Below, in pieces: positions 9,008-18,473 of a stretch of 64,000 nucleotides of DNA. A program made the translations under genes and the position numbers. This DNA is from Cellulosimicrobium protaetiae. GTDB lineage: Bacteria; Actinomycetota; Actinomycetes; Actinomycetales; Cellulomonadaceae. The stretch's first letter is position 1. Each line of letters begins with the position of its first letter. The stretch covers positions 620,001 through 684,000 of the forward strand of contig NZ_CP052757.1 of the NCBI RefSeq assembly GCF_009708005.2, read 5' to 3'. The notes under the pieces were generated by a model. The model saw only the letters and a program-made list of their open reading frames with translations, was not told the origin of the DNA and did not search any database.

Positions 9008-10282
9008 ATGAAGTGGAAGTGGAAGGTCCCGGCCGCCGCGCTGCTCGCGGTGGCCACGGCCACGGCGGTCGCGCCCGCGGCGCAGGCCGCCGACGTCGAC
9101 TGCACCGGCGACCTCGGCGACCAGACGATCAGCGGCGACCTCGTCGTCCCCGGCGGCGCGGACTGCGTGCTCGGCGGCGCGACGATCGAGGGCGACGTGA
9201 TCGTCGACCCCGGCGGCTGGCTCGACGCGACGTCCGTGACCGTGGGCGGCGACGTCGTCGCCACCGACGCGTACGGCGTCCTGCTCGACGGCGCGAGCGT
9301 CGCGGGCGACGTGAGCGCCTACTCGGCGGGCACCCGCGGCGGGTTCCTGTACCTCAACGACCTCACGGTCGGCGGGTCCGTCGCGGCGGGCGGCATCGAC
9401 GTCGAGATCTCCGACTCGACGATCACCGGGTCGCTGCTCACGCAGGCGGCGAGCTACGTCGACCTGCTGCGCACGTCGGTGCACGGCGACGCGACCCTCG
9501 ACGGCTCCGCGTACGGCGTGACCGTCGCGGGTGCGGTGGTCTCCGGCACGCTCACCGTGAGCAACGGTGCGCGCGACCTGCTGGTCGGCGCGACGGCGGA
9601 CGGCGAGGCCGACGAGTGGGGCAACGCGGTCGCGGGCGACCTCGTGCTCAGCGGGAACTCCGGCAACCTGCGCGTCGCGGGCACCGCCGTCCAGGGCACG
9701 GTCCGCCTCGCGGGCAACGACCCCGCCGCCGTCTTCGGCCCCGGGAACACCGCCGGCGCCGTCGACGGCGAGCACACGGGCGAGGAGCCCGGCGCGGCGC
9801 CCGAGGGCGACCAGGCCGTGGCCGTCACCGTCCCGCAGCAGTCCGGCGGGGAGCTCACGTGGTCGCTCGAGGGCTCCTCCAGCCTCGTCGACCTCGGCGT
9901 GGCGACCGAGGAGCTGAGCTACTACCAGGCGCAGGGTCAGCTCGTCCCGGTGCGCGTGCAGGACACGCGCGCGGGCGACCCGGCGTGGTCGGTCACCGGC
10001 CAGGTGTCCGACTTCGTCGCGGGCGGCCAGACCGTCGACGGCAAGCACCTCGGCTGGACGCCGGGCGTCCTCGAGAACGGGGGCGACGCGATCGGCGGCG
10101 ACCACGTCGCGTCCGGGTTCGACGAGGGCGAGGGCCTCAAGCAGGCTCGTACCCTCGCGCGGGCGGACGAGGGCCACGCGCGCGGCGCGTCGGTGATCGG
10201 GGCGGAGCTCGACCTCAAGCTCCCGCTCGACACCCCGCGCGGTACGTACACCGCGACGATCACCCTCACCGCCCTCGGGTGA
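9008..10282 (+). CDS. Secreted WxL-like surface protein with polymer-forming repeat region
   Basis: 424 residues with a Sec signal peptide ending near AAQAAD. Residues ~35-250 repeat short GDV-type strands (ISGDLVV, IEGDVIV, VGGDVVA, VAGDVSA), suggesting a right-handed beta-helix. The C-terminal ~160 residues resemble the WxL-type wall-binding domain: ELTWSLEGSS, then PAWSVTGQVSDF, KHLGWTPGV, and a final LKLPLDTPRGTYTATITLTAL. WxL domains are known in Firmicutes to bind peptidoglycan non-covalently, together with DUF916-type membrane proteins; just such a gene follows at 10464. The role of the beta-helix is unknown. Confidence 0.75.
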   Translation: MKWKWKVPAAALLAVATATAVAPAAQAADVDCTGDLGDQTISGDLVVPGGADCVLGGATIEGDVIVDPGGWLDATSVTVGGDVVATDAYGVLLDGASVAGDVSAYSAGTRGGFLYLNDLTVGGSVAAGGIDVEISDSTITGSLLTQAASYVDLLRTSVHGDATLDGSAYGVTVAGAVVSGTLTVSNGARDLLVGATADGEADEWGNAVAGDLVLSGNSGNLRVAGTAVQGTVRLAGNDPAAVFGPGNTAGAVDGEHTGEEPGAAPEGDQAVAVTVPQQSGGELTWSLEGSSSLVDLGVATEELSYYQAQGQLVPVRVQDTRAGDPAWSVTGQVSDFVAGGQTVDGKHLGWTPGVLENGGDAIGGDHVASGFDEGEGLKQARTLARADEGHARGASVIGAELDLKLPLDTPRGTYTATITLTALG

Positions 10283-10345
10283 TCCACCGAGAGTGACTCA
10301 CCGAGGGTGACCGCACCGCCCCTCCCGTCCCCCGGGAAGGGCGAC

Positions 10346-10380
10346 CGGTCGGCCGCCACGCACGGCGTGGCGGCCGACCG
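10346..10380 (+). terminator. Terminator-like hairpin between the WxL and DUF916 genes
   Basis: 16-bp perfect stem (10346-10361 with 10365-10380) with a 3-nt loop and no U-tract. It lies about 65 nt after the WxL stop. A TACGGT hexamer near 10404 could provide a separate promoter for the DUF916 gene. Confidence 0.5.
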
Positions 10381-10463
10381 GGCCCGCGGCCACGGTCACC
10401 GCTACGGTCGGCGAACCACGGTCGACCGACCCCACCGATCTGCACCGACGAAGGACCGAGCGC

Positions 10464-11684
10464 ATGACCCACCGACGCACCCGCCCCGCCGCGGCACCCC
10501 GCGTGCCCCGCGTCCTCGGCGCGCTGAGCGCGCCCCTGCTCGCGGTCGCCCTGGTGGCCGCGCCTGCTCTCCCGGCGTCGTCGGTCCCCGCGGCGCCCGC
10601 GGCGGTCGAGGAGGCTGCCGGGCCCGTCGTCGGGACCGGCCCCCTCCCCGCCGACGTCGCCCCGGCGCCCGAACCCGAGCAGACCGTGCAGTGGGGCGTC
10701 CGTCCCGGCGACACGGCCCACGGGATCGACCGGCCGAACTTCGCCTACTCGCTCCCGCCCGGCGGCTCGCTCACCGACTCGATCCTCGTGTCCAACCACG
10801 GCGACGCCCCCCTGACCCTCGGCGTCTACGCCGCCGACGGGTACCTCACCGACGACGGCACGCTCGACCTCCTGCCCGCGGGGGAGGAGTCGACGGCGCT
10901 CGGGTCCTGGATCGCGCTCGACGGCGCCGAGGTCGAGATCGCCCCGCAGGAGCAGGCCGAGGTCCCGTTCACCCTCGCCGTCCCCGACGACGCCACCCCC
11001 GGCGACTACGCCGCGGGCGTGGTCTCGTCGCTCGTCGTCGTCGCGGACGACGGCGTGACGACCGACCGGCGCCTCGGCTCGCGCGTGCACCTGCGCGTCC
11101 AGGGCGACCTCGCGCCGGCGCTCGCGGTCGACGACGTGCACCTCGCCTACGACGGCACCCTCAACCCGTTCGCGCCCGGGAGCGCGACCGTCACGTTCAC
11201 CGTGACGAACGAGGGCAACACGCGCGTCGCGCCGAGCGCCGCGGTCCGTGTGGCCGGGCCGTTCGGGCTCGGCGCGACCGCGGCGACCGACGTCGAGGTG
11301 CCCGAGCTCCTCCCCGGGTCCTCGATCGAGCGCACCGTCGAGATCGACCGCGTGTGGCCGCTCGTCCGCGAGACCGCGACCCTGACCGTCGGCGGCGAGG
11401 TCGTCCCGCTGCCCGGGACCGTGCCCGACCCGGAGGTCGTGGTCCGGGGCGTCACGGCGTCGGCCGTCGCCTGGGCCGTCCCGTGGGTCGCGTCCGGCCT
11501 CCTCGCGCTCGTCGTCCTGCTCGTCGTGTGGCGGGTGCGAGCCCGGCGACGTGCGCGTGCCGCTCAGCAGCGCGCGGTGGACGCCGCCGTCGCCGCGGCG
11601 CTCGCGGAGCGCGCCGTCGTCCCGGCCTCGGCGGAAGGCCGTGCTTCGACGGACCTCGGGTCGCCGTCCGCACCGCGGGACTGA
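10464..11684 (+). CDS. DUF916-type membrane-anchored WxL-partner protein
   Basis: 406 residues: signal peptide (ALSAPLLAVALVAAPALPAS), then an Ig-like DUF916 domain starting at VQWGVRPGDTAHGIDRPNFAYSL, with SLTDSILVSNHGDAPLTLGVYAADG as core motif. A second beta-sandwich follows (LNPFAPGSATVTFTVTNEGNT), then one transmembrane helix near the C-terminus (VASGLLALVVLLVVW) and a basic/Ala-rich cytoplasmic tail. In Firmicutes such proteins are encoded beside WxL proteins and bridge membrane and peptidoglycan. Its position directly after the WxL-like gene supports the same partnership. GAAGGA precedes the ATG. Confidence 0.8.
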   Translation: MTHRRTRPAAAPRVPRVLGALSAPLLAVALVAAPALPASSVPAAPAAVEEAAGPVVGTGPLPADVAPAPEPEQTVQWGVRPGDTAHGIDRPNFAYSLPPGGSLTDSILVSNHGDAPLTLGVYAADGYLTDDGTLDLLPAGEESTALGSWIALDGAEVEIAPQEQAEVPFTLAVPDDATPGDYAAGVVSSLVVVADDGVTTDRRLGSRVHLRVQGDLAPALAVDDVHLAYDGTLNPFAPGSATVTFTVTNEGNTRVAPSAAVRVAGPFGLGATAATDVEVPELLPGSSIERTVEIDRVWPLVRETATLTVGGEVVPLPGTVPDPEVVVRGVTASAVAWAVPWVASGLLALVVLLVVWRVRARRRARAAQQRAVDAAVAAALAERAVVPASAEGRASTDLGSPSAPRD

Positions 11685-11693
11685 CCTCTCACC

Positions 11694-12524
11694 TCAGGAC
11701 CGGGCTCCGGATGGTGGCCCGGCGTCGCGGACGAACGCCCGCAGCGCCGCGAGCACCGCGGGCGCGTCGTCGCCCCCGAGGAACCCGTGGCTCGCTCCGG
11801 GGACCTCGACGAGCTCGCACGGCACGCCGTCGCGCGCGCACGACGCGGCGAGGGTGCGGACCTCGGGCAGGAGCGAGTCCTGCTCCCCGACGGCGACGAA
11901 CGTCGGGGGCAGACCCGTCGCGTCGAGGTCGAGGCGGGGGGCGTCCGCGAGCCGGTCGACGCGCGCCCACGCCCGGAACGACGCCGCGGAGAGCGCGGCG
12001 TCGGGTCCGCCCGGCCGGGTCGTGTCGAACGACCCGAGCGTGAGGTCGAGGTTCGGGTTGGTCAGGGCCAGCCACGCCGGGGCGAGCGGTGTGTCGTGGG
12101 CCCGGCGCGCGGTCGCGACGGCGACCGCTCCGCCCGCCGAGTCGCCGAACAGGGCCGTCCGTCCGACCCCCTCGCGGGCGAGATGGCGCAGCGCCGCCAG
12201 CGTGTCCGTGACGGCGTCGTCGAGCGACGACTCGGGGGCGAGCCGGTAGTCGACCGCGACCACCCGTGCGCCGAGCGCGGCGGCGATGCGCCGGCACGGG
12301 TCGTCCTGGAGCTCGAGGTCGCCGAACAGCCCGTACCCGCCGTGCAGGAACACGACCGCCGCCGAAGGGTCGTAGCCCGTGGGGGCGTACGACCGCACCG
12401 CGCGCCCGTCGACCCACGAGTCCGCGACCGTGCCGGCGAAGGGTCGGCGCGGTCGGGCGAGAGCACGCTCGCGCGCACCGCGCCGGAGCCGCGACACCTC
12501 GGCGGGGTCCAGGTCGTCGCCCAT
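11694..12524 (-). CDS. Alpha/beta hydrolase, HSL-type esterase
   Basis: 276 residues from the ATG at 12524. The hormone-sensitive-lipase signatures are complete: oxyanion-hole HGGYG, nucleophile GDSAGG, acid in GEQDSL and histidine in SHGF. Cytoplasmic carboxylesterase on small acyl esters by family; natural substrate unknown. The frame extends another 27 codons upstream, but that segment is low-complexity and poorly supported, so I used the internal ATG. It is convergent with the DUF916 gene, with a gap of only 9 nt. Confidence 0.8.
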   Translation of the reverse strand: MGDDLDPAEVSRLRRGARERALARPRRPFAGTVADSWVDGRAVRSYAPTGYDPSAAVVFLHGGYGLFGDLELQDDPCRRIAAALGARVVAVDYRLAPESSLDDAVTDTLAALRHLAREGVGRTALFGDSAGGAVAVATARRAHDTPLAPAWLALTNPNLDLTLGSFDTTRPGGPDAALSAASFRAWARVDRLADAPRLDLDATGLPPTFVAVGEQDSLLPEVRTLAASCARDGVPCELVEVPGASHGFLGGDDAPAVLAALRAFVRDAGPPSGARS

Positions 12525-12650
12525 GGACCCAGGGTCGCCCACGGCGGGGGCTGCCGTCCACGGGTGACGGCTCCGAACGCGCCGCACGCCTGGCGCACGC
12601 CGCACCGGGCTGCTCGTCGTCCCGGTTCGGGCCGGTCCGCGCGGCGCTCG

Positions 12651-13976
12651 TCAGTCGGCGCCGGCCGTCGGCCTCGCGGGCCGGACGGCACCCGCGACCG
12701 CGAGGCTCAGCACCGTGGCGGCGCAGATGACGAGGAGCGCGTGCCGCGCCCCCACGCCGTCCACGAGGAGACCGAGCAGCGGCGGCGCGGTGAGCATGGC
12801 GACCGTCGAGAACGACGTCGCGACGGCGACGCGCGGCGCGGCGTGCGCGGGGTCGTCGGACGCCGCGGCGATCGCGACCGGGTTGGCGAGCGCCGCCCCG
12901 CAGCCCCACAGCACGATCCCGACCCACGCGAGCGGCAGGCTCGGCGCGAGGCCGAAGGCGAGGAGCCCGACGAGCGCGGAGACGCCCGACGCGCGCAGCA
13001 CCGCGACCCGACCGAACCGGTCGATGAGACCCGTCCCGGCGAACCGGAACACCGTCATCGCGCCGACGAACGTGCCGTAGGCCACGGCGCCGAGCGCCTC
13101 GCGCACCTCGAACCCGTCGACGACCGCGATCGAGAGCCAGTTGCCCGCCGACCCCTCGGACAGCGACGACGCGAGCAGCACGAGCCCGATGAGCAGCGTG
13201 CGCGGCTCGCGCCAGGCCGCGAGCGCGGCCCGCACCCCGGCCCCCCGCCGCGGTGCCGGTGCGGCCGCGGACGGTGCGCCGTCGTCGCCCGGATCGGTGG
13301 CGCCCGGCCGCGGGGTGGCTCCCGACCGCGGGGGCAAGACCGCGCCGTCGGGCCCGACGCGGTCGGGGGCGAGAGCGGTCGCGGGGGCGATGAGCGCGGC
13401 ACGGACGGCGGTGACCGCGAGCGTGACGACGACGATCTGCGCCGTGATGCCGACGTGCGCCCAGGAGAACGCGGCGGCGACGAGCGCGCCCGCGGCCGCC
13501 CCGATCGAGAACGCGGCGTGGAAGTGGGGCAGGATCGCCCGCCCGACGTGCTGCTCGACGGACGCCGCGCAGATGTTGATGGGCACGTTGGTGAGCGCGC
13601 CGCAGGCGCCGTTGAGGAACGCGCCGACCGCGAAGAGGGTGACGCCGCCGGTCCCGGTGCCGAGCGCGACGAGCCCGAACCCGACGACGTTCCCCGCGGT
13701 CGCGACGACGAGGGTCGTGCGGCTGCCGAAGCGCGCGACGACCGCGCCCGCGCAGATCACCGACACGAGCGACCCGATGCCGCCGACGACGAGCAGCAGG
13801 CCGAGCTGGCTCGCGCTGATGCCGAGCGCCTCCCGGACCGACGGGAGCCTGCTCATCCAGGACGCCCCGATGATCCCGAACAGCCCGAACTGCACCATGA
13901 GCGCCCATCGGGCGCGCGAGACGACGGCGCGGTCCGTCAGGGCGCGCTCGGAGGAAACTGATGGGGTTGTTGACAC
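12651..13976 (-). CDS. MFS transporter (12-TM)
   Basis: 441 residues, about twelve hydrophobic helices split by a Pro/Gly/Ala-rich central loop (~residues 200-235). Fucose permease/FucP-like MFS features are visible in the first half (GIIGASWMSRLPSVREALG, GRAILPHFHAAFSIGAAAG). Probably an exporter or sugar/drug permease; substrate unassigned. The GTG start at 13976 has TAGACT about 10 nt upstream, suggesting a nearly leaderless transcript. Confidence 0.8.
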   Translation of the reverse strand: MSTTPSVSSERALTDRAVVSRARWALMVQFGLFGIIGASWMSRLPSVREALGISASQLGLLLVVGGIGSLVSVICAGAVVARFGSRTTLVVATAGNVVGFGLVALGTGTGGVTLFAVGAFLNGACGALTNVPINICAASVEQHVGRAILPHFHAAFSIGAAAGALVAAAFSWAHVGITAQIVVVTLAVTAVRAALIAPATALAPDRVGPDGAVLPPRSGATPRPGATDPGDDGAPSAAAPAPRRGAGVRAALAAWREPRTLLIGLVLLASSLSEGSAGNWLSIAVVDGFEVREALGAVAYGTFVGAMTVFRFAGTGLIDRFGRVAVLRASGVSALVGLLAFGLAPSLPLAWVGIVLWGCGAALANPVAIAAASDDPAHAAPRVAVATSFSTVAMLTAPPLLGLLVDGVGARHALLVICAATVLSLAVAGAVRPARPTAGAD

Positions 13977-14021
13977 TTGCCGCAGTCTACGGAGCGGCCA
14001 CCCTGACGAGCCCGGGCGCGG

Positions 14022-14975
14022 TCAGAGGCGGACGGTCCCCGCGATGCACGTGACGCTCGCGCCGCCGACCCAGACCGTCCCGGACCCGTCGCGCTCGACG
14101 TGCACGCGACCGGCCCGGCCGAGCGCCGTGCCCTGGGCGGCGACGTAGCGGTCCGGGAGGCGACCGTCGCGCGTGAGCCACTGCCCGACGACGGCGTTGA
14201 GGCTCCCGGTGACCGGGTCCTCCGGGATGCCCATGGCGAGCGCGAACCCGCGGACCTCGACCGCCGCGCCGTCGGGGCCGCCGTCGTCGCCGTACAGCCC
14301 GGCGACGCCGACGGACAGGTCGGGGTGCTCCACGCGCAGGCGCGACCAGTCGGGCGCGAGGCGGGCGACGCGGTCCGCGGAGTCGAGCAGCACGACGCGC
14401 CAGCCCGGACCGTTGTCGAGCACACGGTGGTCGAGCACGGCGGTGTCGGGGACGCCCAGCGCGGCGACGATCGCCGCGAGGTCGTCGGCCGGGACGGGCT
14501 CGTCCGCGAGCAGGTCGGGTGCGGCGAACGCCAGCCGGCCGGGCTCTGCGGGCTCCGCCTGAGGCGCGTCCGGCCCGACGGCGGCGCTCGCCTCGTGCCG
14601 GATCGTCACCAGGCCGACGCCGCACTCCTGGACGACGACGCCGCCCGCCCGGGGCGTGCCGCCCGCCTCGAGCCACGCGTGGCACGAGCCGAGCGTCGGG
14701 TGGCCGGCGAAGGGGAGCTCGCCGGCGGGGGTGAAGATCCGGAGCCGGTAGTCGGCGCCGGCAGCCTGCCCGGCCGCGGTGGGCGGGAGGAGGAATGTCG
14801 TCTCCGAGAGGTTCGTCCAGCGGGCGAACGCGGCCATCTGCTCGTCCGTGAGGCCGTCGCCGTCGAGCACGACCGCGACGGGGTTGCCGAGGGTCGGGGT
14901 GTCCGTGAACACGTCGACCTGCGCGAACGGCCGGGACGCGGTGCGGTCGGTGATCTCGCCGTGGCGTGCGCTCAT
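14022..14975 (-). CDS. PhzF family isomerase/epimerase
   Basis: 317 residues from the ATG at 14975; the frame runs 35 codons further but without conserved sequence. PhzF hallmarks are present: QVDVFTDTPTLGNPVAVVLD at the start, catalytic glutamate in NLSETTFLL, GHPTLGSCHAWL, and GxxEDPVTGSLNA in the C-terminal half. The family catalyses isomerisation by proton transfer, as in phenazine biosynthesis, but most bacterial homologues have no known substrate and no phenazine genes lie nearby. It is divergent from the DUF1080 protein gene. Confidence 0.85.
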   Translation of the reverse strand: MSARHGEITDRTASRPFAQVDVFTDTPTLGNPVAVVLDGDGLTDEQMAAFARWTNLSETTFLLPPTAAGQAAGADYRLRIFTPAGELPFAGHPTLGSCHAWLEAGGTPRAGGVVVQECGVGLVTIRHEASAAVGPDAPQAEPAEPGRLAFAAPDLLADEPVPADDLAAIVAALGVPDTAVLDHRVLDNGPGWRVVLLDSADRVARLAPDWSRLRVEHPDLSVGVAGLYGDDGGPDGAAVEVRGFALAMGIPEDPVTGSLNAVVGQWLTRDGRLPDRYVAAQGTALGRAGRVHVERDGSGTVWVGGASVTCIAGTVRL

Positions 14976-15035
14976 GGGCCCGAGCGTACGTCGCCGCTGG
15001 TCCTGGCACTTCTGCCGATGAGCAATCGGAAGTTG

Positions 15036-15065
15036 TAGACACGTCGATAGAACGAGGGCTAGCCT
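15036..15065 (+). promoter_or_regulatory. Probable promoter of the PA14/DUF1080 gene
   Basis: TAGACA at 15036-15041 and TAGCCT at 15060-15065 are 18 nt apart. The segment shares GACACNYCGAYAGAA with the promoter at 3835 of the other large secreted sugar protein, in nearly the same place relative to the -10. A small palindrome, GGACTCGAAGTCC, lies at 15110-15122. Confidence 0.4.
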
Positions 15066-15141
15066 GTCCAGCGTTGTCATCGACGGGGCTGGTGGGGGTT
15101 ACGCTCCGTGGACTCGAAGTCCGACCGAGTAAGGAGCAACG

Positions 15142-18100
15142 ATGCTCGAACGCACAAGCCTGCCGGCAGCCCGCCGGATCAGGTACCGACGCGGCGCGGC
15201 CGCCCTCACCCTCGGCGCCGTGGTCGTCGCGGGCTGGGCCGTCCCCGCCGCGGCCGACCTCCCCGAGCAGGAGCCCGGCGTCACGCTGCGGACCTTCCAG
15301 CTCGCGCAGAACCCCGGCGCGGTCTGCACCCTGAAGTCCGGCCAGACCCCCAACGTCGACAAGCTCATGCCGACCATCGACTGGTCGACGGCGGAGCAGT
15401 TCGGCGCTGAGGACAACTTCATCTCCCAGGTCAGCGCCAACCTAACCGTCCCTGCCGACGGCCAGTACCAGTTCCGCGTCACCAACGACGACGGCGCGCT
15501 GGTCTACGTCGACGGCCAGCTCGTCGTCGAGAACGACGGCCCGAACGACTCGACCTCCGTCGAGGGCAGCGCGACCCTCACCGCGGGCGTGCACGACCTG
15601 CGGGTCGACTACTACGAGGGCGGCGACAAGCAGAGGCTCACGCTCGCCTGGAAGACGCCCGGCAGCTCGACGTTCGAGGTCATCCCGACGTCGGCGCTCA
15701 GCACCGAGGCAGGCGTCGTGCGCGTGACCGCGCCCGGCTACAAGTACTGCGAGGGCGCCACCGACACGGCCGGCGACGGCCTGCGCCTCGACGCGGTCAA
15801 CCCCAACTACGACCTCGTCGACCTGCGCCCCGAGGGCTTCGAGCCCAAGGTCTCGGGCCTGGCGTTCACGCCGGACGAGAAGCTCGCCGTCGTGACGACG
15901 GGCGAGGTCAGCTCCGGCGGCTGGCGGCCCGACCCGGTGTCCGGCGAGGTCTACTTCCTCGACGGCGTCACCACGGCGGACGGCCCCGAGGACGTCACGG
16001 CGACGCTCGTCGCGGACGAGCTGCTCAACCCGATGGGCATCGAGGTCGTCGAGGACTCGATCTTCGTCTCGGAGCGGTACCAGCTCACGCAGCTCACCGA
16101 CCCCGACGGCGACGGGTTCTACGACCAGCACACGAAGATCGCGGAGTGGCCCGACGGCGGCAACTTCCACGAGTTCGCGTTCGGCCTGATCCACGACGAG
16201 GACTACTTCTACGTCAACCTCTCCGTGGCCATCAACAACGGCGGCGCGACGACGAACCCGCAGCCCGCGGCCAACCGCGGCACGTCGATCAAGATCGACC
16301 GCGAGACGGGCGAGGTCTCCTACGTCGCCGGCGGCCTCCGCACGCCGAACGGCATCGGCTTCGGCCCGGAGGGCGAGATCTTCGCGACGGACAACCAGGG
16401 CGCCTGGCTCCCGTCGAACAAGCTGATCCACATCCAGCAGGACAACTTCTACAACCACTACACGAACCCGGCCGGGCCGTTCGACGCGAACCCCGTCGCC
16501 CCGCCGGCCGTGTGGCTCCCGCAGAACGAGATCGCCAACTCGCCGGGCAACCCGGTCCTCGTCCAGGACGGTGAGTTCGCCGGCCAGATGCTGCTCGGCG
16601 ACGTCACGTACGGCGGCATCCAGCGCGCGTTCCTCGAGAAGGTCGACGGCGAGTTCCAGGGTGCGGTCTTCCGCCACACCGCGGGCCTCGAGGTCGGTGC
16701 CAACCGCACCATCTACGGCCCCGACGGCGCGATCTACGTCGGTGGTACCGGCGAGGGCGGCAACTGGGGCGAGTCCGGCAAGCTCCGGTTCGGCCTCCAG
16801 AAGCTCGTCCCGGTGAACGAGGACTCCTTCGACATGAAGGAGATGCGCGTGGTCGAGGGCGGCTTCGAGATCGAGTACACCGACCCGGTGTCCGACGAGG
16901 TCGTGGAGAAGCTCGCCGACGCCTACCAGGTCAAGCAGTGGCGCTACGTGCCGACGCAGCAGTACGGCGGCCCGAAGGTCGACGAGGAGCCCCTCTTCGT
17001 CACGGACGCCACGGTGTCCGAGGACCGCACGACCGTCACGCTGCAGATCGACGGCCTCAAGCCCGGCCACGTCGTCTACATCCGCTCGCCGCGTCCGTTC
17101 GCCTCCGCCGAGGGCACCGAGCTCCTCAGCACCGAGGCCTGGTACACGCTCAACTCGCTGCCCGGCTACGTCGCCCCGGCCGACCGCGGCTGGTACGAGG
17201 CGGAGCTGGCGCAGCCGCTCGGCAGCTCGAGCATCGGTTCGGACCACAGCAACTACTCGGGCTCCGGCTTCGCCGCGGGCATGACGAACGTCGGCGCCGG
17301 CCGCACGTTCTCCGTGACCGTCCCCGAGGCGGGCACCTACCCGGTCAACGTGCGCTACGCCAACGGCATCCACCCGTACACGGAGCTGCGTGCCAAGAAC
17401 GTCTCGCTGCACGTCAACGGCGCGGACCTCGGCCAGTGGAACTTCCCCACGACGGGAAGCTGGAAGGACTGGGGCGTGCAGACGCGCGACCTCGAGCTCC
17501 AGGCCGGCACGAACACCATCACGCTCGCGTACGAGACCGGCGACGAGGGCAACATCAACATCGACGTCCTGTCGCTCGGCGAGAACCCGGACATCTGCAG
17601 CCCGGGTGAGGTCGAGGACGGCTACACCGCGATCTACGACGGCACCCTCGCGAGCCTCCAGGAGGGCTGGCGCATGGCCGGTCCGGGTGGCTTCGGCCGC
17701 CAGGACGACTGCTCGATCCGCGGTGCGGGTGGCATGGGCCTGCTCTGGTACGACCAGGAGCTCGGTGACAGCTACAGCCTGAAGCTCGACTGGAAGCTCA
17801 CGAAGGACGACAACGGCGGCGTGTTCGTCGGGTTCCCGAACCCGGGCGACGACCCGTGGGTGGCCGTCAACAAGGGCTACGAGATCCAGATCGACGCGAC
17901 GGACGCCGACGACCGCACCACCGGCGCGGTCTACACGTTCCAGGGCGCCGACGAGGCAGCCCGCGACGCCGCCCTCAAGCCGGTCGGTCAGTGGAACGCG
18001 TACGACATCCGGGTCGAGGGAGACCGCATCCGCATCTACCTCAACGACGTGCTCGTCAACGACTTCACGAGCACCGACCCCGCGCGACTGGTGAACAGCT

Positions 18101-18465
18101 TCATCGGGATCCAGAACCACGGCAACGGCGAGATGGTCGGCTACCGGAACATCCGGTTCAAGGAGCTGACCGACGAGCCGGTCGAGGAGCTCGCGATCTC
18201 GACGACGGTCCAGACCCGCTGCATGGCGGGCAAGGTCTACGTCGCGGTCCGTGCCACGAACGACGACACGGTGCCGGCCGACATCACGCTGACGACGCCG
18301 TTCGGGACGAAGACGGTGGCCGGCGTCCAGCCGGGTGCGTCCGCGTACCAGTCGTTCGCGTCGCGCTCGACCTCGGTCGAGGCGGGCACCGCCCAGGTGT
18401 CCGCGACGGGCGGCGACCTGACGTTCCAGGGGGACGTCGCGTACGACGCCGCGTCGTGCGGCTGA
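15142..18465 (+). CDS. Secreted PA14 / beta-propeller / CBM / DUF1080 (3-keto-disaccharide hydrolase-like) protein
   Basis: 1107 residues with a Sec signal peptide ending near VPAAADLP. Domains in order: PA14-type carbohydrate-binding domain (~45-195; NDDGALVYVDGQLVV), a six-bladed propeller related to the sugar dehydrogenases (~215-600; ATDNQGAWLPSNKLIHI), a CBM6/35-like domain (~670-815) and a DUF1080 domain (~825-1010; DWKLTKDDNGGVFVGFP, ending GNGEMVGYRNIRFKEL). A small C-terminal domain follows. DUF1080 proteins include enzymes that hydrolyse 3-keto-disaccharides, so this fits with the dehydrogenase at 4142 and the isomerase at 7953. AAGGAG lies 7 nt before the ATG. Whether the propeller is catalytic is unknown. 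Confidence 0.85.
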   Translation: MLERTSLPAARRIRYRRGAAALTLGAVVVAGWAVPAAADLPEQEPGVTLRTFQLAQNPGAVCTLKSGQTPNVDKLMPTIDWSTAEQFGAEDNFISQVSANLTVPADGQYQFRVTNDDGALVYVDGQLVVENDGPNDSTSVEGSATLTAGVHDLRVDYYEGGDKQRLTLAWKTPGSSTFEVIPTSALSTEAGVVRVTAPGYKYCEGATDTAGDGLRLDAVNPNYDLVDLRPEGFEPKVSGLAFTPDEKLAVVTTGEVSSGGWRPDPVSGEVYFLDGVTTADGPEDVTATLVADELLNPMGIEVVEDSIFVSERYQLTQLTDPDGDGFYDQHTKIAEWPDGGNFHEFAFGLIHDEDYFYVNLSVAINNGGATTNPQPAANRGTSIKIDRETGEVSYVAGGLRTPNGIGFGPEGEIFATDNQGAWLPSNKLIHIQQDNFYNHYTNPAGPFDANPVAPPAVWLPQNEIANSPGNPVLVQDGEFAGQMLLGDVTYGGIQRAFLEKVDGEFQGAVFRHTAGLEVGANRTIYGPDGAIYVGGTGEGGNWGESGKLRFGLQKLVPVNEDSFDMKEMRVVEGGFEIEYTDPVSDEVVEKLADAYQVKQWRYVPTQQYGGPKVDEEPLFVTDATVSEDRTTVTLQIDGLKPGHVVYIRSPRPFASAEGTELLSTEAWYTLNSLPGYVAPADRGWYEAELAQPLGSSSIGSDHSNYSGSGFAAGMTNVGAGRTFSVTVPEAGTYPVNVRYANGIHPYTELRAKNVSLHVNGADLGQWNFPTTGSWKDWGVQTRDLELQAGTNTITLAYETGDEGNINIDVLSLGENPDICSPGEVEDGYTAIYDGTLASLQEGWRMAGPGGFGRQDDCSIRGAGGMGLLWYDQELGDSYSLKLDWKLTKDDNGGVFVGFPNPGDDPWVAVNKGYEIQIDATDADDRTTGAVYTFQGADEAARDAALKPVGQWNAYDIRVEGDRIRIYLNDVLVNDFTSTDPARLVNSFIGIQNHGNGEMVGYRNIRFKELTDEPVEELAISTTVQTRCMAGKVYVAVRATNDDTVPADITLTTPFGTKTVAGVQPGASAYQSFASRSTSVEAGTAQVSATGGDLTFQGDVAYDAASCG

Positions 18466-18473
18466 GCTGAGAA

